Assembly: GCA_021229015.1 (NCBI GenBank)
Contig: CM037784.1
Coordinates: forward strand, 63,561,258 to 63,625,257
Direction of reading: 5' to 3'
Source: Solen grandis
Taxonomy: Eukaryota; Mollusca; Bivalvia; Adapedonta; Solenidae
DNA length: 64,000 nucleotides
A program made the translations under genes and the position numbers. The notes under the pieces are model-generated. The model did not search any database, was not told the origin of the DNA, and saw nothing but the letters and a program-made list of their open reading frames with translations. This document shows positions 12,100 to 25,200 of the stretch, piece by piece (position 1 is the first letter of the stretch; each line of letters opens with the position of its first letter).

Positions 12100-14135
12100 G
12101 AATGTGATGCGGTGGAACTCTTACTTTTCCTTTTGACAATGATTTGTTTTACCATGCGTTAATTAGATATTAGACCGATCGAACCGTGTATAGAGTAAAA
12201 TGTGTAAAACAACGTTATAACCTTCAAAATCAAATGATGTCAGATTCCGTTCGTTAATATGTTTCAATATACAGTGCAGGAAAAAAAAAACATACATACC
12301 TTTGGTCATCAAGATTCGATTGAAATTGGAGCTTCTCCGGTTCTAGACTACAATACTAAATATAAATCTATTTTACACACTGAAATATTCCTTGAATGTG
12401 AAACTTAAAATAAAAAAATGTATTTTTCATTTAATATATCTACAATACCTACCAGCAACGTTGTTGAATAACTGACGATCTGTTATACTGTTCTTTATAT
12501 TTTCAGTGTGGCCATACCACGTGGTGTATGACATCATTTAAAGTCATCACATGCAGCATAATTTGCCTCGACTGCTAGAAGTATTTCATTTCTTCATCAA
12601 TTCTAAGTATAGGTTATTTCATAGTTGCCTTGGTTGACTACATGATATACGAGGGCGGATCCCGAGAGAGTTTATCGTGAAGTTAAAGGCAACTATGAAC
12701 TGAACTATTTAGTACATGTCATTTTTCTTCCACTAGCGACAAAACTTCACAAAAGTGTGAGTTATGTGGTTGCATAGTCCACACTTACTGATTTTTGATT
12801 GAAACTTATTGTATATACAAAACAGAATTTAGATTTGAACCGTATTTAGAAATTATCAAATAAAGACATGGAGTAAATTTCATTTATCTAGCCAAGAACT
12901 AAATATTGAGCAAGGGAGATAGAACGGAATAGATAGAAATACAAGATTATGTTCTTGTTGTAACTCATCTATGATTGAATCTGAATATCATTTCTTGAAT
13001 GTTATAGATGTATAAGACTCAAATATTGAAAAAGATCAGTTAACTGACTTTTGATAAATTATACATTTAATGAAAAGTGAAAACGAAATGATAATAAAAA
13101 ATGGTTCCTTAAAAAATTCATTTATACATTATAGGACTACGAATGATTACATATTGTATATGGTATAATTTTAAGATGTATAATGAATTTTTTGAATTTT
13201 GTATTGCCAAAGACAGCTGTGCAGTGGACTTAGTAAATAAACTATTTGAGTTGAGTTGAATTGATTTTTACAAAAGTATTGAACCACGTGTTATAGTCCA
13301 TGGTGATTATTACCAATACCAGCATCTGATTGGACGAGAGGAAAATGCCATGTGCTAAATAGCTTAGTTCATAGTGCCTTTAACTACACCATATACTCAC
13401 TCGGGCTCGTGTTGTAAAAAGCAACTATGAACTAACCTATACATGCATGCGAATCGGAAAATCGTGCACTATACAAAACCCCTAATGATTCGTTTGTCTG
13501 ATGCACAGTTTTTCCTTTTGGCTTACATGCAGGAAAACATTATTAGCGACGTGCTTTACGTGATAGCAAACAAATGTTCACGATTTCGGAAGGTTTTCTC
13601 GAATGTTAGAGGAAAAACTGTACATTTGACAACATAACTATTGGGACTTATGTGTAGGACACAATTTCCCGCTACGCATGAGCTATATACCTTATAGATA
13701 GATTGATAAAGAATTAAATACTTACAACAGCTTCCCCCCCCCACCTCTGAATCAGTGCAAACAAAGCTTTTCGCGATAGCTTAAAATGACGTAATATACC
13801 ACGTGGTATGGCCACACACTGAATATATTAGTAGTTTAGTGCAACCCTTAACCTGTTTCGATGCGAATCGTTTGTGGCCACTGGCGCTAGAACTGCAAAA
13901 TTACCACACACTATGGAATCTTGATTAATATCAGAGATATGTGCGATTAAAAAATCTTTATTCTCCACTGTATATTGAAACATGGTAAGGAACGGAATCT
14001 GACATTACTTGATTACGAAGGTCGTAACTTTTTATAAATGTATGCTACCATCATATTCCATGCACAGTTTGATCAGTCTGATATTCAGTTGACACATGGT
14101 ATATCGAATCATTGTCAAATGGCAACCTTAACGAA
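12100..14135. mobile_element. Foldback-type element with long imperfect inverted arms
   Basis: The left arm (about 12100-12725) and the right arm (about 13345-14135) match in reverse complement over several blocks. These are 'gatgtcagattccgttc' with 'gtttcaatatacagtg' (12236-12280 and 13968-14010), 'gtggccataccacgtggt' (12510 and 13805), and the 'ttaaaggcaactatgaact' block (12685 and the opposite strand near 13360-13430). The loop of about 600 bp has no coding frame. No transposase was seen, so the element is non-autonomous. Confidence 0.75.
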
Positions 14136-14355
14136 GTTATAACGCGAAATATTATCAGTTTTTCCATCTTCATAAGTCTGCTCCGATATCTACTTCCGTT
14201 TAGTTCGGTCGATTTTGAATTGAGCGATATGATTGGACGATGTGAAATTGACATTATCAGATTGTTGGAAATTGCTTGTGTAGATGTGTGGAAATTGTCG
14301 AAAGAACAAACAGAGGTGAGAGTGGAAGCAGATTTAAAAACATATACGTACTAGT

Positions 14356-14452
14356 TATCGTTTATATCTTAAATTTTATGGAATTTATCGCAAACGACTC
14401 GAAGCGGAGCGCTGCGATAAATCCATAAAATTTGAAATATGAACGATAACAT
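14356..14452. repeat. Long hairpin (inverted repeat with short loop)
   Basis: Arms of about 38 bases pair around a GC-rich loop near 14395-14415: the left arm begins 'gttatcgtttatatctt' and the right arm ends 'aatatgaacgataac'. The adjoining sequence to 14540 reappears in opposite orientation at 28345-28510, again next to a 'gttatcgttta...gcgataaa' hairpin-like piece, so this is a mobile family. Confidence 0.75.
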
Positions 14453-14789
14453 ATTTACAGTTTGTCACGTACGCCATACAGCTTGCATTTGACCTCGCGT
14501 TATGGAACCAACTCCCGTTTGATTGACAGATCACGTGATGGTTCAGAGTTAGTATCACTGGGCGCCTTTTATAAGGCTACATGCAAAACATGACGTAATT
14601 GCAAGCTCCGTCCATTCAGCCTAAAAATCACGAAGGCAGCACACACTCATATTTTCTCCATATTAAGACCTCACGGATCATTTTATGCAATATATTTATC
14701 AAATTTTGAACGAAATGCAAGCATCTCATTGGGCGATTAAGTCTGACAAACTGTAAAAATTGATACATTTCACGTTATTACTTCGTAAA

Positions 14790-14960
14790 GGTTGCTTTCT
14801 GACAATGATTCGTTACACCATGTGTTAGTTGAACACCAGACTGATCAAAACGTGCATATAATAAAATGAAAGCATACATTTATATAATATTACGGGCTCC
14901 GTAATCAAGCGATGTCAGATTCCGTTCTTTACCATGTTCACTATAAAGTATAAAGGGACA
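14790..14960 (+). repeat. Extra copy of the foldback-element arm
   Basis: The stretch 'ggttgctttctgacaatgat' through 'gatgtcagattccgttctt' matches the left arm of the 12.1-14.1 kb element in direct orientation and its right arm in inverse orientation. No partner arm was found nearby, so this is a solo arm. Confidence 0.7.
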
Positions 14961-15079
14961 AAAATCATAATTCTGCTGTTCAAGTGCCAGTGTTTGGCAG
15001 TAAGCTTTTTTTCTGCGTGGAATGAAAAATTGAAAAATCTTTTCTAAACTAATAAATAATAAAGAAAGAATTTATCATG

Positions 15080-15085
15080 TTTATT
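15080..15085 (-). promoter_or_regulatory. Candidate polyadenylation signal of the class B GPCR
   Basis: AATAAA on the minus strand lies about 385 bases downstream of the TAG stop at 15470-15472. It is the nearest clear canonical signal I see. Confidence 0.3.
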
Positions 15086-15469
15086 AATGTGCGAGGCAGG
15101 CTTGTTTAATACCTCGTATCGCTTTGAAGGGTTTTGTCTTATATACACACAATGTTTTGAAACGTTTCAGATGTGATCAGACATAAATCTTTTTGCTTAA
15201 AAAATAAAATATACAGCGTTACAACGTGTGTGTGCGTGTGTTTACTTCCCTTACAGAAAAATCTGGTATAAACTTAAAACATGCAAAGAAAAAATACATC
15301 CTATCCTACGAAGTCAATATGGAGAGACAGGTCATTACCAACAGTTTAAGGATTCAAACTCGTTCCTTATTTCACTTTTTATGGCAATTTTGGAGGGGTA
15401 TACACTGTGATATCGCGCCAAAAGCCCACAGTGTGACCGGCATCTGTTGTGCAATGGATAACAAACGTT

Positions 15470-15790
15470 CTACACATGGTCACACAACGCTTTAGAATCT
15501 TGGCAATCACACGTGATAATATCATAGTCACACCCGGACTGTGACATTTTTCCTGCCTGTCCATCTGTACGTGTTGCTCTGTTCTTTTTCCATTGTGGCT
15601 GTTCACTGCATGGAGCGATATTTTTTTTTCTGATGCTGGTCCCGTAAGTTATTTCGGTCACGTTGGGGTCCTGTGATAGCGTACCACGTGACACGCCAGA
15701 CCCCTTCCGCCACGAGGACAGGAAGATGGTTTGCGTATTAAGCCCATGGAAACGTTTTCTGTGCCAGCAACGCCTGATCTCATTGTGGAC
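15470..15790 (-). CDS. Terminal exon of class B GPCR: C-tail
   Basis: The acceptor 'gtccttgtctttcag' precedes a phase-0 exon of 106 codons plus TAG. It opens with the helix-8 region (EIRRCWHRKR), as in many class B receptors after the EV junction. The rest is a polar tail rich in Ser/Thr, Lys and Cys. Cysteines cluster near the end (CDYDIITCDCQ), which could be lipidated or structural; that is inference. Confidence 0.88.
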   Translation of the reverse strand, partial: VHNEIRRCWHRKRFHGLNTQTIFLSSWRKGSGVSRGTLSQDPNVTEITYGTSIRKKNIAPCSEQPQWKKNRATRTDGQAGKMSQSGCDYDIITCDCQDSKALCDHV

Positions 15791-18700
15791 CTGAAAGACA
15801 AGGACACCGACAGTTGCACACATACCTATAGAATTAAAGTTATTCATACATAGGTATGGCAATCGAAAAGGGATATATTTAATTTTCGCTGACATTAAAT
15901 TTCGTTGATTATGTATTTATAATGGAATTACGTTCTGTGTCTTTATTCGTGGATTCATGGTCTAGGAAACATAATGTCTATAGAAAGAACATATTTCGTG
16001 GGGATTGATAATCGTGGAAAAAAACCATCGACGAAATCGAGTGACCCACGAAAATTAAATGATTTCACAGGATATTGACGATATATCGCCCACGACAACT
16101 TGGAAACAAATCTTACGATTGATTATTATCAACTTCGGGTAGGAACAGTACTTGGCGCCTAGGATGGTCATAAAAATTTCTTGACACCATTTGGCTTCAA
16201 ACCAATAGATCCGGATGGCAGTCTTCATGCTTCGATTGGTAAGGTGAAGGTTAAAAACTCTAGCATATGAAGGAATTAGTATCATGCACGGATCTAGATG
16301 AGTGCATGTGTGTGTGTGTGTGTGTGTGTGTGTGGGGGGGGAATCATGAACCCATGGGATTTCCCTCCCCCAAACTGTAAAAGTATGGAAGAAGGCACGG
16401 GCATATCCCCCAATGATGTACTGTAATTTTCATAGATTGACTCGAGCCCTCTACCCCATGTTACGGTGATTTCAGAACTTCATAGCCAACATATCTCTGC
16501 TGGACAATCTCATCCCCACCCCATCGTGGTAAATGGCTGGATCTTCGCGTGAGTATTGAGCAATATTCGTAGAAGGACAGAAGGTAATCATTAGGTAATA
16601 CTTTCCATCATTCTTACATCCAATTAAAGAGTTTGAAGACGCAAGATGAGAGGTACACGATGATCACGTTTTGTGTGAAAAAAAAAGAAAAAAAAAGAAA
16701 ACTAAAATTTCCCTTTAAAAGGAAGGCGTGCCCTTTTATTATTAGCCGATCTAACCAAAGCATTTGTTGCTAACTACAAAGCTTGCACGAATCGAACATG
16801 TAGTTTATTTCTGACTGGTTGCTTGTTCTTTCCCACAGTTCGTGTTGTCTTTAGGTAACCCGCAAATGACGATTGCAGACACGGATAATCTCGGATATCT
16901 ACAAATGCAGCATGTCCGAAATGTTGCGAGAAAGATAAGGGTTGCCATAATGGAATTACAAATCCATATGAATATATGGCTTGCGGTTTGACCTTCCACC
17001 ATATACACCTGAACAAAAACAGAGCAAAATTAAATACATATTTAAGATTATCTTTTACAAATGTACGTGCATATTGCCGTTTTTCTTTAAAAGAAAAGTA
17101 TAAAAAAAGTTCTATATACAATGTACGTAGCTTTCACTATAATTGAATATAAATCAAACATAAAACAAATACAGAATCCAGCGTTAGTGAACTACACAAA
17201 CAGCAAAACAACGAGAACACCACCATACTTCACAAGTAAGACAGCCACATGTAATGCAGGACATGCTCATTACAGGTTTCAGTTTTTTTTACACTGTTAA
17301 CATTGGCAGTGTGGTTGCAACGTCCGCCCAATGACCAGATGGTCGTGGATTCGATTCATAGCTGCTTACTAATCTCGTTAATCTCGCTTGCATATCTTGT
17401 GCACAACTGATGTGACTGGATGTGGTATCATGGCATTTGCCTACGGTGTGATATGTGTCACACTGAACTCCCTAAATGACGTACTGTGACGGTAAACAAA
17501 CTAACAAACATTTGTTTTAGTTTCCATGCATTTGGTTTCCTGTTTAAAAAATCATTTTGTATATGAGGATATGTTTTGTTTATCGCGAAGTTCTTTGTAA
17601 TACACTGTTAAGCGCTGACATATTAGACAGTCCACACAATATTTATGTTTCTATCATAGATTGCACGTTTTTTTTTCTCATTTTGACACATGGAAATAAA
17701 GCCAATCCCTTGATGCAATGAAATTAAAACAAAGAAAAAAGAAAAGATAAAATAAACTATGCAGTTATGTTACTAGCCGAAAAGCTTCCAATATACTACT
17801 TTACACAAAAAGTCCTTAAAATAAGTTTAAAGTGAATTATTTTTCGCCAGTTGGGAAATAAGTCTTCCAATTCATACTAAACTCTCTCGATGGCCAGTAC
17901 ATGTAGTTTGTGACTGAAGAGGCCATGGAAACTCCTTCCCCCAACCGGGTTCGAACCCAAAACCTTCAGATCCTCGGTCGGATACGTTACCATTGGACCT
18001 CGGAGCCCTTAACTAGCTAATTAGAACAAATAACTGCATATGCAACTTTTTGTATTTTAGTATACGAGTACTTATTTCTTAGGATTTATCCATTTGTTCA
18101 AGCTGACACGAAAATTTGCATTCACAATAAAAAAAAACAACAAAAACACCCCCCCACAAAAAACAAAAAAACTTTCCCAATTTTTAAACATTTAACTCCA
18201 TTTTTATATAAAAAAAATATTCATTGTAGGGATTCTAATATAATATACAATATAATAATTAAGTGTTGAGTGTCATATATATTGTTTTATCTGTTTCAAA
18301 ATAATAACTTAATACTATGTTAACATATAATGCAAATTTACATTTAACAGTGTAACTTAACAAAATAATGTTAATAAAAAGTACAGTATAGTGCGTGCAC
18401 ATATACATTTCATATCTATACTGTGGAAATTCACTAAAAGGACCACCTCACTAAGTGGGACAGTTTGAAAAAGACCCAAAGGTGGCCCACTTAGCGAGGT
18501 TTTACTGTACACGTGTACATGTCAAGTACATAAAAAATGAATTTGCATCTATAAAGGGTCACATACGATGAAAAACAATTTAGGGGCCGCCTTGGCCGAG
18601 CGGTTATAGACTTGGGCTACAAATCTCTCAACCCCTCACCGCTGTGGGGTCGAATCCCGGTAGGGACTTCGGATTTTTCATGTGAGGAAGCTTTCCAGCT

Positions 18701-21700
18701 AGCTTGCGGTAGGTCGGTGGTTCTACCCGGGTACATCTATGTGCTCGGGGTCTTCCTCCACCTGTAATTAGCTGGACGTCGTTTTATAATTGAAATACTA
18801 CCGCAGCGACGGTAAACCACAATACAATACATACGATGAATTCAACGTCCCCAATACAAGTCCCAAATACCTACCTGAATGCACAGAGAATCACAACAAC
18901 AATAACAACAACATGAAATATTAGAAACAGTAAGACACAGCAAGACAATGACACTCCTATAGAAAACAAACGAAAAATATAAAACGGTGTAAATGATTAA
19001 TTTTTATTCAAAGAACTGCAAAATCATTATTTCGTTGACATTATATTCCATTGGATCTCTAAAAAAATAAAGTACTTAAAAGTACACATATGAGATAGAT
19101 CCCTTTCCGAAAAAAAGAATAAAAAAAGAAAAAAGAAAACGCGTGGTCTATTCAATATGGTTTTCGAGCTTTTCATAGATAAAATCAACACGAAATCAAG
19201 TATGTTTAGTCAACACAAAATGTAATGGTTTTACAGTACTTGCAATATTTCTTGGTGCAACGTATAATCTCAGAAAGGTTTAGAGTATTATGATAGAATA
19301 GAACTACTGCAAATTTCTGGTCACACGTTTCATATCAGTGACGACAAATCAAATTTAATAGTAATGAATTATATACAGTAAAACCTCATATAAAGATCAC
19401 ATCAATATAAAGACCACCTCAATATAAAGACCACTATTTTCACGTCCTTTCTTCCATATTTCCTGTTAATTGAAACTCGATTATCAGACCACCTCATTAT
19501 TCAGACCAGTTGACAGCAGTCCCAAGGGTGGTCTTTTTATTGAGATTTTACTGTATGTTTATCTTTTGAAAAACTTAAAAAATATTCATTTAACTGACAA
19601 AATTTAATTTCGAAATGTAATCTGAAAAAATGCACTTGGTCCACAGATGCCCGAAGTCTTACTGCATATTTAAAATATGGTTGTGAAAAAGGTGATCACA
19701 TTGCTAAATTATTTCATCTAAGATAAGAATTCATATCTTTCGCCCATTAATGACAAAACTGTTTTAGTAGGTGTTGACAACTTCCAGGCAAATTCCAACT
19801 ATGAGTGAAAAATTTGTTTTCAATGAGGCGAAAATTCTAAATTAAACCCCACAGAAAGACGCGGATAAATCACTATTAATAAAAAAATAGTTTTGTGTTT
19901 GTGATGGTTTAATTACAAACATTTGATGATTTAATTACATAAGAAATGAGAGTCGGAGTTGCCCGAAGGACTTCACGGTCCAATTATTGGCCTGTCAAGT
20001 ACGTCAAAATTACACAATTTTGTACTCAGGAAAAAAAAACAAAAAAAAAAACTCCAAAAACCTCCAAACTTATCTATAGTATCATTTAGACATCTATGCG
20101 TTAATAAACAAAACAATCTATAAATATAACTACAATGCAATTTATGTAAGCACTATTTTCGACATTGTATAATACATAATAATTATCATTTTGATATAAT
20201 AATTCGCCCCGTGACAGCTTCTGCTGAACTGTTCAATTTCCAAAAACAGAAATCCAAACTGTGAAAAAGCTCACTGTTATATAAACCCATGACCTTAGAG
20301 AAGTACATTACTTGTACCAAAGTTCGTGTTTAATTGCTCGAGAAAGAGAGCGTATACGAGAAGGCCTACGCACAAAGGACTCACTACTTGGTACGATAAT
20401 GACCTTTTATATACATTGTAATGTGTGTTCATAATAAAAGCTAAGTGGGTGCAGAGAGGTGGCTAAATTGCAAGCTTCCAATAGACAATTCTTCCCGAAA
20501 CCGATATCATATCACATCTTTGTAATATTAGTCTGACACAGCTTCTGAATTGTTCACATGTCGACCCCACTTACCCCAAAAATAATTATGATCCAAACAA
20601 GAAAGAGAGGACCCCCCCCCCACAAAAAAAAAAATCAAAAAAAAATCCGACAAACGTACTGGCAAAGTGAACATAAAAATGCAGGAATCGTTTCCAGGTT
20701 GAAGAAAGAGTGCCCATTTACATCCCAGATATATCCTAAATATTGAGATACTCGTACATAAGGAAGCATTTACGTGTAAATATTTACACCAGTCGGTGTC
20801 TTATGATCAAAGCTCCAATGCAACGAGAGACTGTCGGCAGGATGCACATAAGCGATATTCCAGCGGGAGTTTAACTCGGTAGAGGTAAAAGTCATTTGAC
20901 GTCCAAAAAACTTAAAACGTTTTTTTTTTCTGCAATCTCGTCTACGTTCTCTCAGTGCCTTGAGCGCTTTGATTTGTTTAAAAGTGATCCGGAGATTGAG
21001 GCTTATGACCCTGATTCCCTTCATAAATTGCATACTGAAGGAGATCGTGACCTTACTTCAGTACAAGTAAATCGCAGACACGCTGCTGCCAGTCTAAAAT
21101 AATAATAACAATAAAAATAATGCCGAGAAACGTGAAACTCTCAGTAATAATTTAAAGTTCCAACTGCATGCCAGTGTCTTTATGTAACGTATGACCAGGA
21201 AGGAGAGTTAAGAACTACCTGCGCACCACGCTAGATGGCGGCGGAATGGACAATCGCTCATATATCCATGCTCTTATGCAAATATTTACCTCCTCGTTCA
21301 GGAAACAGAACAACAAAGCGAGGACGAAACCCTGCAGCGAAAGAATAAAAGCATTTATTATAATTAAATCATATCCGTAACTTTGAAACCTCAATTTTTG
21401 TTATATAGTTACGTATACGTTATCAAGTCCATCTTCGGACACCCCACGGTCAATTCATTACATTACTCTTCATTATGAATTGAGAGTAGTGCAATCACCG
21501 GCCCTGGGTCATCCGATGATGCATCAAATCATGAACTGAACATAAGAAGAAGTTGAGAATTCATATTTGGAAAACACAGGTTCGATTCCCGGTCCAAGCA
21601 ATAGAAATCTAGATATCATGATTCGAGACCCCGTATTGTTACTTGTCCCTTTTAACGAGACCCTTTAGTTGACCTGTGGTTTTGTCCTGGGGATTTCCTT

Positions 21701-22193
21701 GCATCTATAATAATCTGAACGACGCTATAAATGACTGAAATACTGTCGCATCGACGCAACATACACGTATTTCCTTGTGGTCAAGATCCTTACTTGTTAT
21801 CACAGAGAAAGGGTAATGTGACAGATGTGGTATTATGCTTTCTTCAACGTTACTCAGCATTCGGGAAGTGACATATCTATCTCTTGATAACAGTTCCACA
21901 ATGACTGAAGTAGTGGTAGATGGACTGGCCCCGATGGCCGATTGGATAGAACTTCCGCTCTGGACCCGCAAGTTCGTTGGTTCGATCCTTGGCCGCCAGA
22001 GTCGTACTGTTATTGTTCAATTGCTTGGCGCTCAGGGTAGTTCCAGGACTGGTTTTCATGGTGTCAGGATAATGAGACTTTGTCTGTCTGTGTGACAGCA
22101 CAATATATGTCTCAACAATGAATGGAATACTGTCGTTTAACAAACAATTAAATATTGGCAGATGGACGTTAAAAATGTATTTATTCAACATAC

Positions 22194-22224
<31 letters not shown>

Positions 22225-25200
22225 AAAGAAAAAAATGAAAAAAAGAAAGGAAATGATTATACATATACAGGCACCTTTACCCGTTCAAAATTTCAAAATT
22301 AAAATACATGTACATAAAATTTTCAAAATAACATGGTTAAAAATAAAAATTATATACGCATGTATTCTTTTTTAATATTTTATCAAATAAAGAATGAACA
22401 AAAGGACATACACAAAAAGGTATTTTATCAATTTTGTGTTACAGGTATTTTGATAAATTGTTGGGTAATCAGGATGTGATTTTATCTCAGTAATTCAAAA
22501 TCGGCATTCCAACAAAGTTTTGCATGAAAATCCTCATTACATTTGCATTTGAATCTAATTTTTAATGAATGGGTTAATTTCAAGTTGCTTTAAAATTCAT
22601 CTCGCCTGAAATTAATGCAAATAATGGTCCCTTACTGCCTCAGAAAACATGATTTTTTTAATAAAAAATAGGCAAATTGGAGTTTAATTTTTTGATCTCA
22701 TAACGTCTCTAATTCATATAATTATTTAGATCGAACGGTAATCCTACTGAACCTGAGATGAATAGATTACCAATTTTCATTTTAATTTGTTAAGATAATA
22801 TTTTTAACACTAAATGAATTATTCTAAAATCGAAAAATATGAATTTTCAGTAGGGCACACGTAGCTTTATAAGCGTGTTACATCACTTTGCCTCATTCGG
22901 AATACCTTGACAATTTCTTCGAAATAAGCAAATTTTCTTAGAAATGGTCGAGGTGTTCGGAATGCACTCAGCCTCAAAACGTTCTGAGTTCGAATCGATA
23001 GTTATTCAGATTTTATTCAGCTCGGAGGTAAACTTCTGGGTGTACCTATGCACTCGTGATCTCCCGTGGGTTAAAAGCAGATATGTTGACTGAAATACGG
23101 TCGCAGCGACTGCAATTCCCACATAAAGACAACAGTTTCCGATCTTAAAAATCATCAGATATGTTTTGCAAACCATGCAATTTCATTTTCCCGGCAACTG
23201 CCAAGCCGTTTAAAAATTTAATAATCGCAATATCGCTGACCAATTTCGCAGCGTAAAAATCTGAATCATCCCGAAATGTACTTCGTTTGTGGTTCAGGAT
23301 GTTGTCATTTTGTCGGATTCGTAAATATTTCATCAAACAAATAAACAGATATACGGAGACAAGTTTCAAGCCTTTTTGTAGATTTCGATGGAGAAATATA
23401 TATTATATTGATTCCGTATGTAAATTCCATAGATTTATTCGAATGATTTGAAAAAAAAACGAGTTAAAACGAGTCGACCCCCGAAATGGTGAACAGTGGG
23501 ATTTTTTTAATCATACAGGAGCAAGTCCCTGTGGTAAAATTGTACAATTCACGAGTGTGTATAGAAAAACCATCAATCAATATTATTCCTTATTTTTGAC
23601 CAATCGTTCTATTAGTTTAATGTGACGTCATCCGGTCCATATAATATTTAAAAATATAACCCATCTTGTCTTCGAGTATTTTTTTTTATCTCACACGTGT
23701 GTAATATCAACAATTAGTTCTATGAAGTGTCACAATATAGAGTGAATGTTTAAAGATATCATAAGATCAAACATAAAGCCGGATGGTTTCAGTAAATTCT
23801 ACTTTCTGATTCGTCTCATATTTTATTTTTGATATAAAAAACACTCGTAAGATCCTCTATATATTGACCGGCACTACGGGCATGCACCGAATGAAGTCAT
23901 CGCTAATCAATTTTCACGACGTGTAGAATTCACACGCCTTCATATTTATCCAAATTAACGATCAAATAAGATAAATATTTGATAACAAATAATACGCGGC
24001 TTTTCGGGCGACATGCCATGTATTAATTCTTAATGATATATATCATTGCATTTTGTTTTATACGTTACGGTCCCATATTTTTCTCTCTAGTTTTTGTATT
24101 GGAGTTAACAGTATGACTGTGAGAGTAGTTTACAGTATGACTGTGAGAGTAGTTTACAGTATGCCTGTGAGAGTAGTTTACAGTATGCCCGTGAGCGTAG
24201 TTTACAGTATGTCTGTGAGAGTAGTTTACAGTATGTCTGTGAGAGTAGTTTACAGTATGCCCGTGAGAGTAGTTTACAGTATGCCCGTGAGCGTAGTTTA
24301 CAGTATGCCCGTGAGCGTAGTTTACAGTATGACTGTGAGAGTAGTTTACGGTATGTCTGTGAGAGTAGTTTACAGTAAGGCTGTGAGAGTAGTTTACAGT
24401 ATGTCTGTGAGAGTAGTTTACAGTATGCCCGTGAGCGTAGTTTACAGTATGTCTGTGAGAGTAGTTTACAGTATGTCTGTGAGAGTAGTTTACAGTAAGG
24501 CTGTGAGGGAAGTGTACAGTATGGCTGTGAGGGTAGTTTACAGTATGGCTGTGAGAGTAGTTTACAGTAAGGCTGTGAGGGTAGTGTACTGTATGACTGT
24601 GAGAGTAGTTTACAGAAAGGCTTTGAGGGTAGTGTACAGTATGGCTGTGAGGGTAGTTTAAAGAAAGGCTGTGATGGTAGTTTACAGTATGGCTGTGAGG
24701 GTAGTTTATAGTAAGGCTGTGAGAGTAGTGTACAGTATGGCTGTGAGAGTAGTTTACAGTAAGGCTGTAAGAGTAGTTTACAGTATGGCCATGAGAGTAG
24801 TTTACAGTATGGCCATTAGAGTAGTTTACAGTAAGGCTGTAAGAGTAGTTTACAGTATGACTGTGAGAGTAGTTTACAGTATGGCCATGAGAGTAGTTTA
24901 CAGTATGGCCATTAGAGTAGTTAACAGTAAGGCTGTGAGGGTAGTGTACAGTATGGCTGTGAGAGTAGTTTACAGTAAGGCTGTGAGGGTAGTGTACAGT
25001 ATGGCTGTGAGGGTAGTTTACAGTATGCCCGTGAGCATAGTTTACAGAATGCCCGTGAGCGTAGTTTACAGTATGGCTGTGAGAGTAGTTTACAGTAAGG
25101 CTGTGAGGGTAGTGTACAGTATGGCTGTGAGAGTAGTTTACAGTAAGGCTGTAAGAGTAGTTTATAGTATGGCTGTGAGGGTAGTTACAGTATCGCTGTG

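Larger units (their letters stand above)
4270..15469. other. Gene-free stretch between the 7TM receptor and the class B receptor 3' end
   Basis: About 11 kb of AT-rich sequence without convincing exons. It holds a dispersed element (4608-4835), a SINE-like head (6477-6590), the inverted 20-bp arrays (9357-11825), a GC-rich dispersed element (10540-10800), the 2-kb foldback element (12100-14135) and a hairpin (14356-14452). The remaining pieces show only poly-A/T runs and short chance frames. Confidence 0.6.

Noticed and set aside
14112..14354. 80-codon plus-strand open frame
   Set aside because: It begins within an arm of the foldback element, and the corresponding frame is not kept in the other arms.
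17930..18010. tRNA gene (minus strand)
   Set aside because: Boxes A and B are good but the acceptor stem does not pair, so it is treated as a SINE head. The same applies to 18583, 26210 and 10400.
20770..21033. Minus-strand basic open frame considered as the class B receptor tail
   Set aside because: The phase-0 joins from the TM7 exon hit stops, and a proper tail exon with the EIRRCWHRKR motif exists at 15790-15470.
20896..21102. Plus-strand open frame opposite the 20.8-21.0 kb minus frame
   Set aside because: Both strands are open by composition; no domain and no splice partner.
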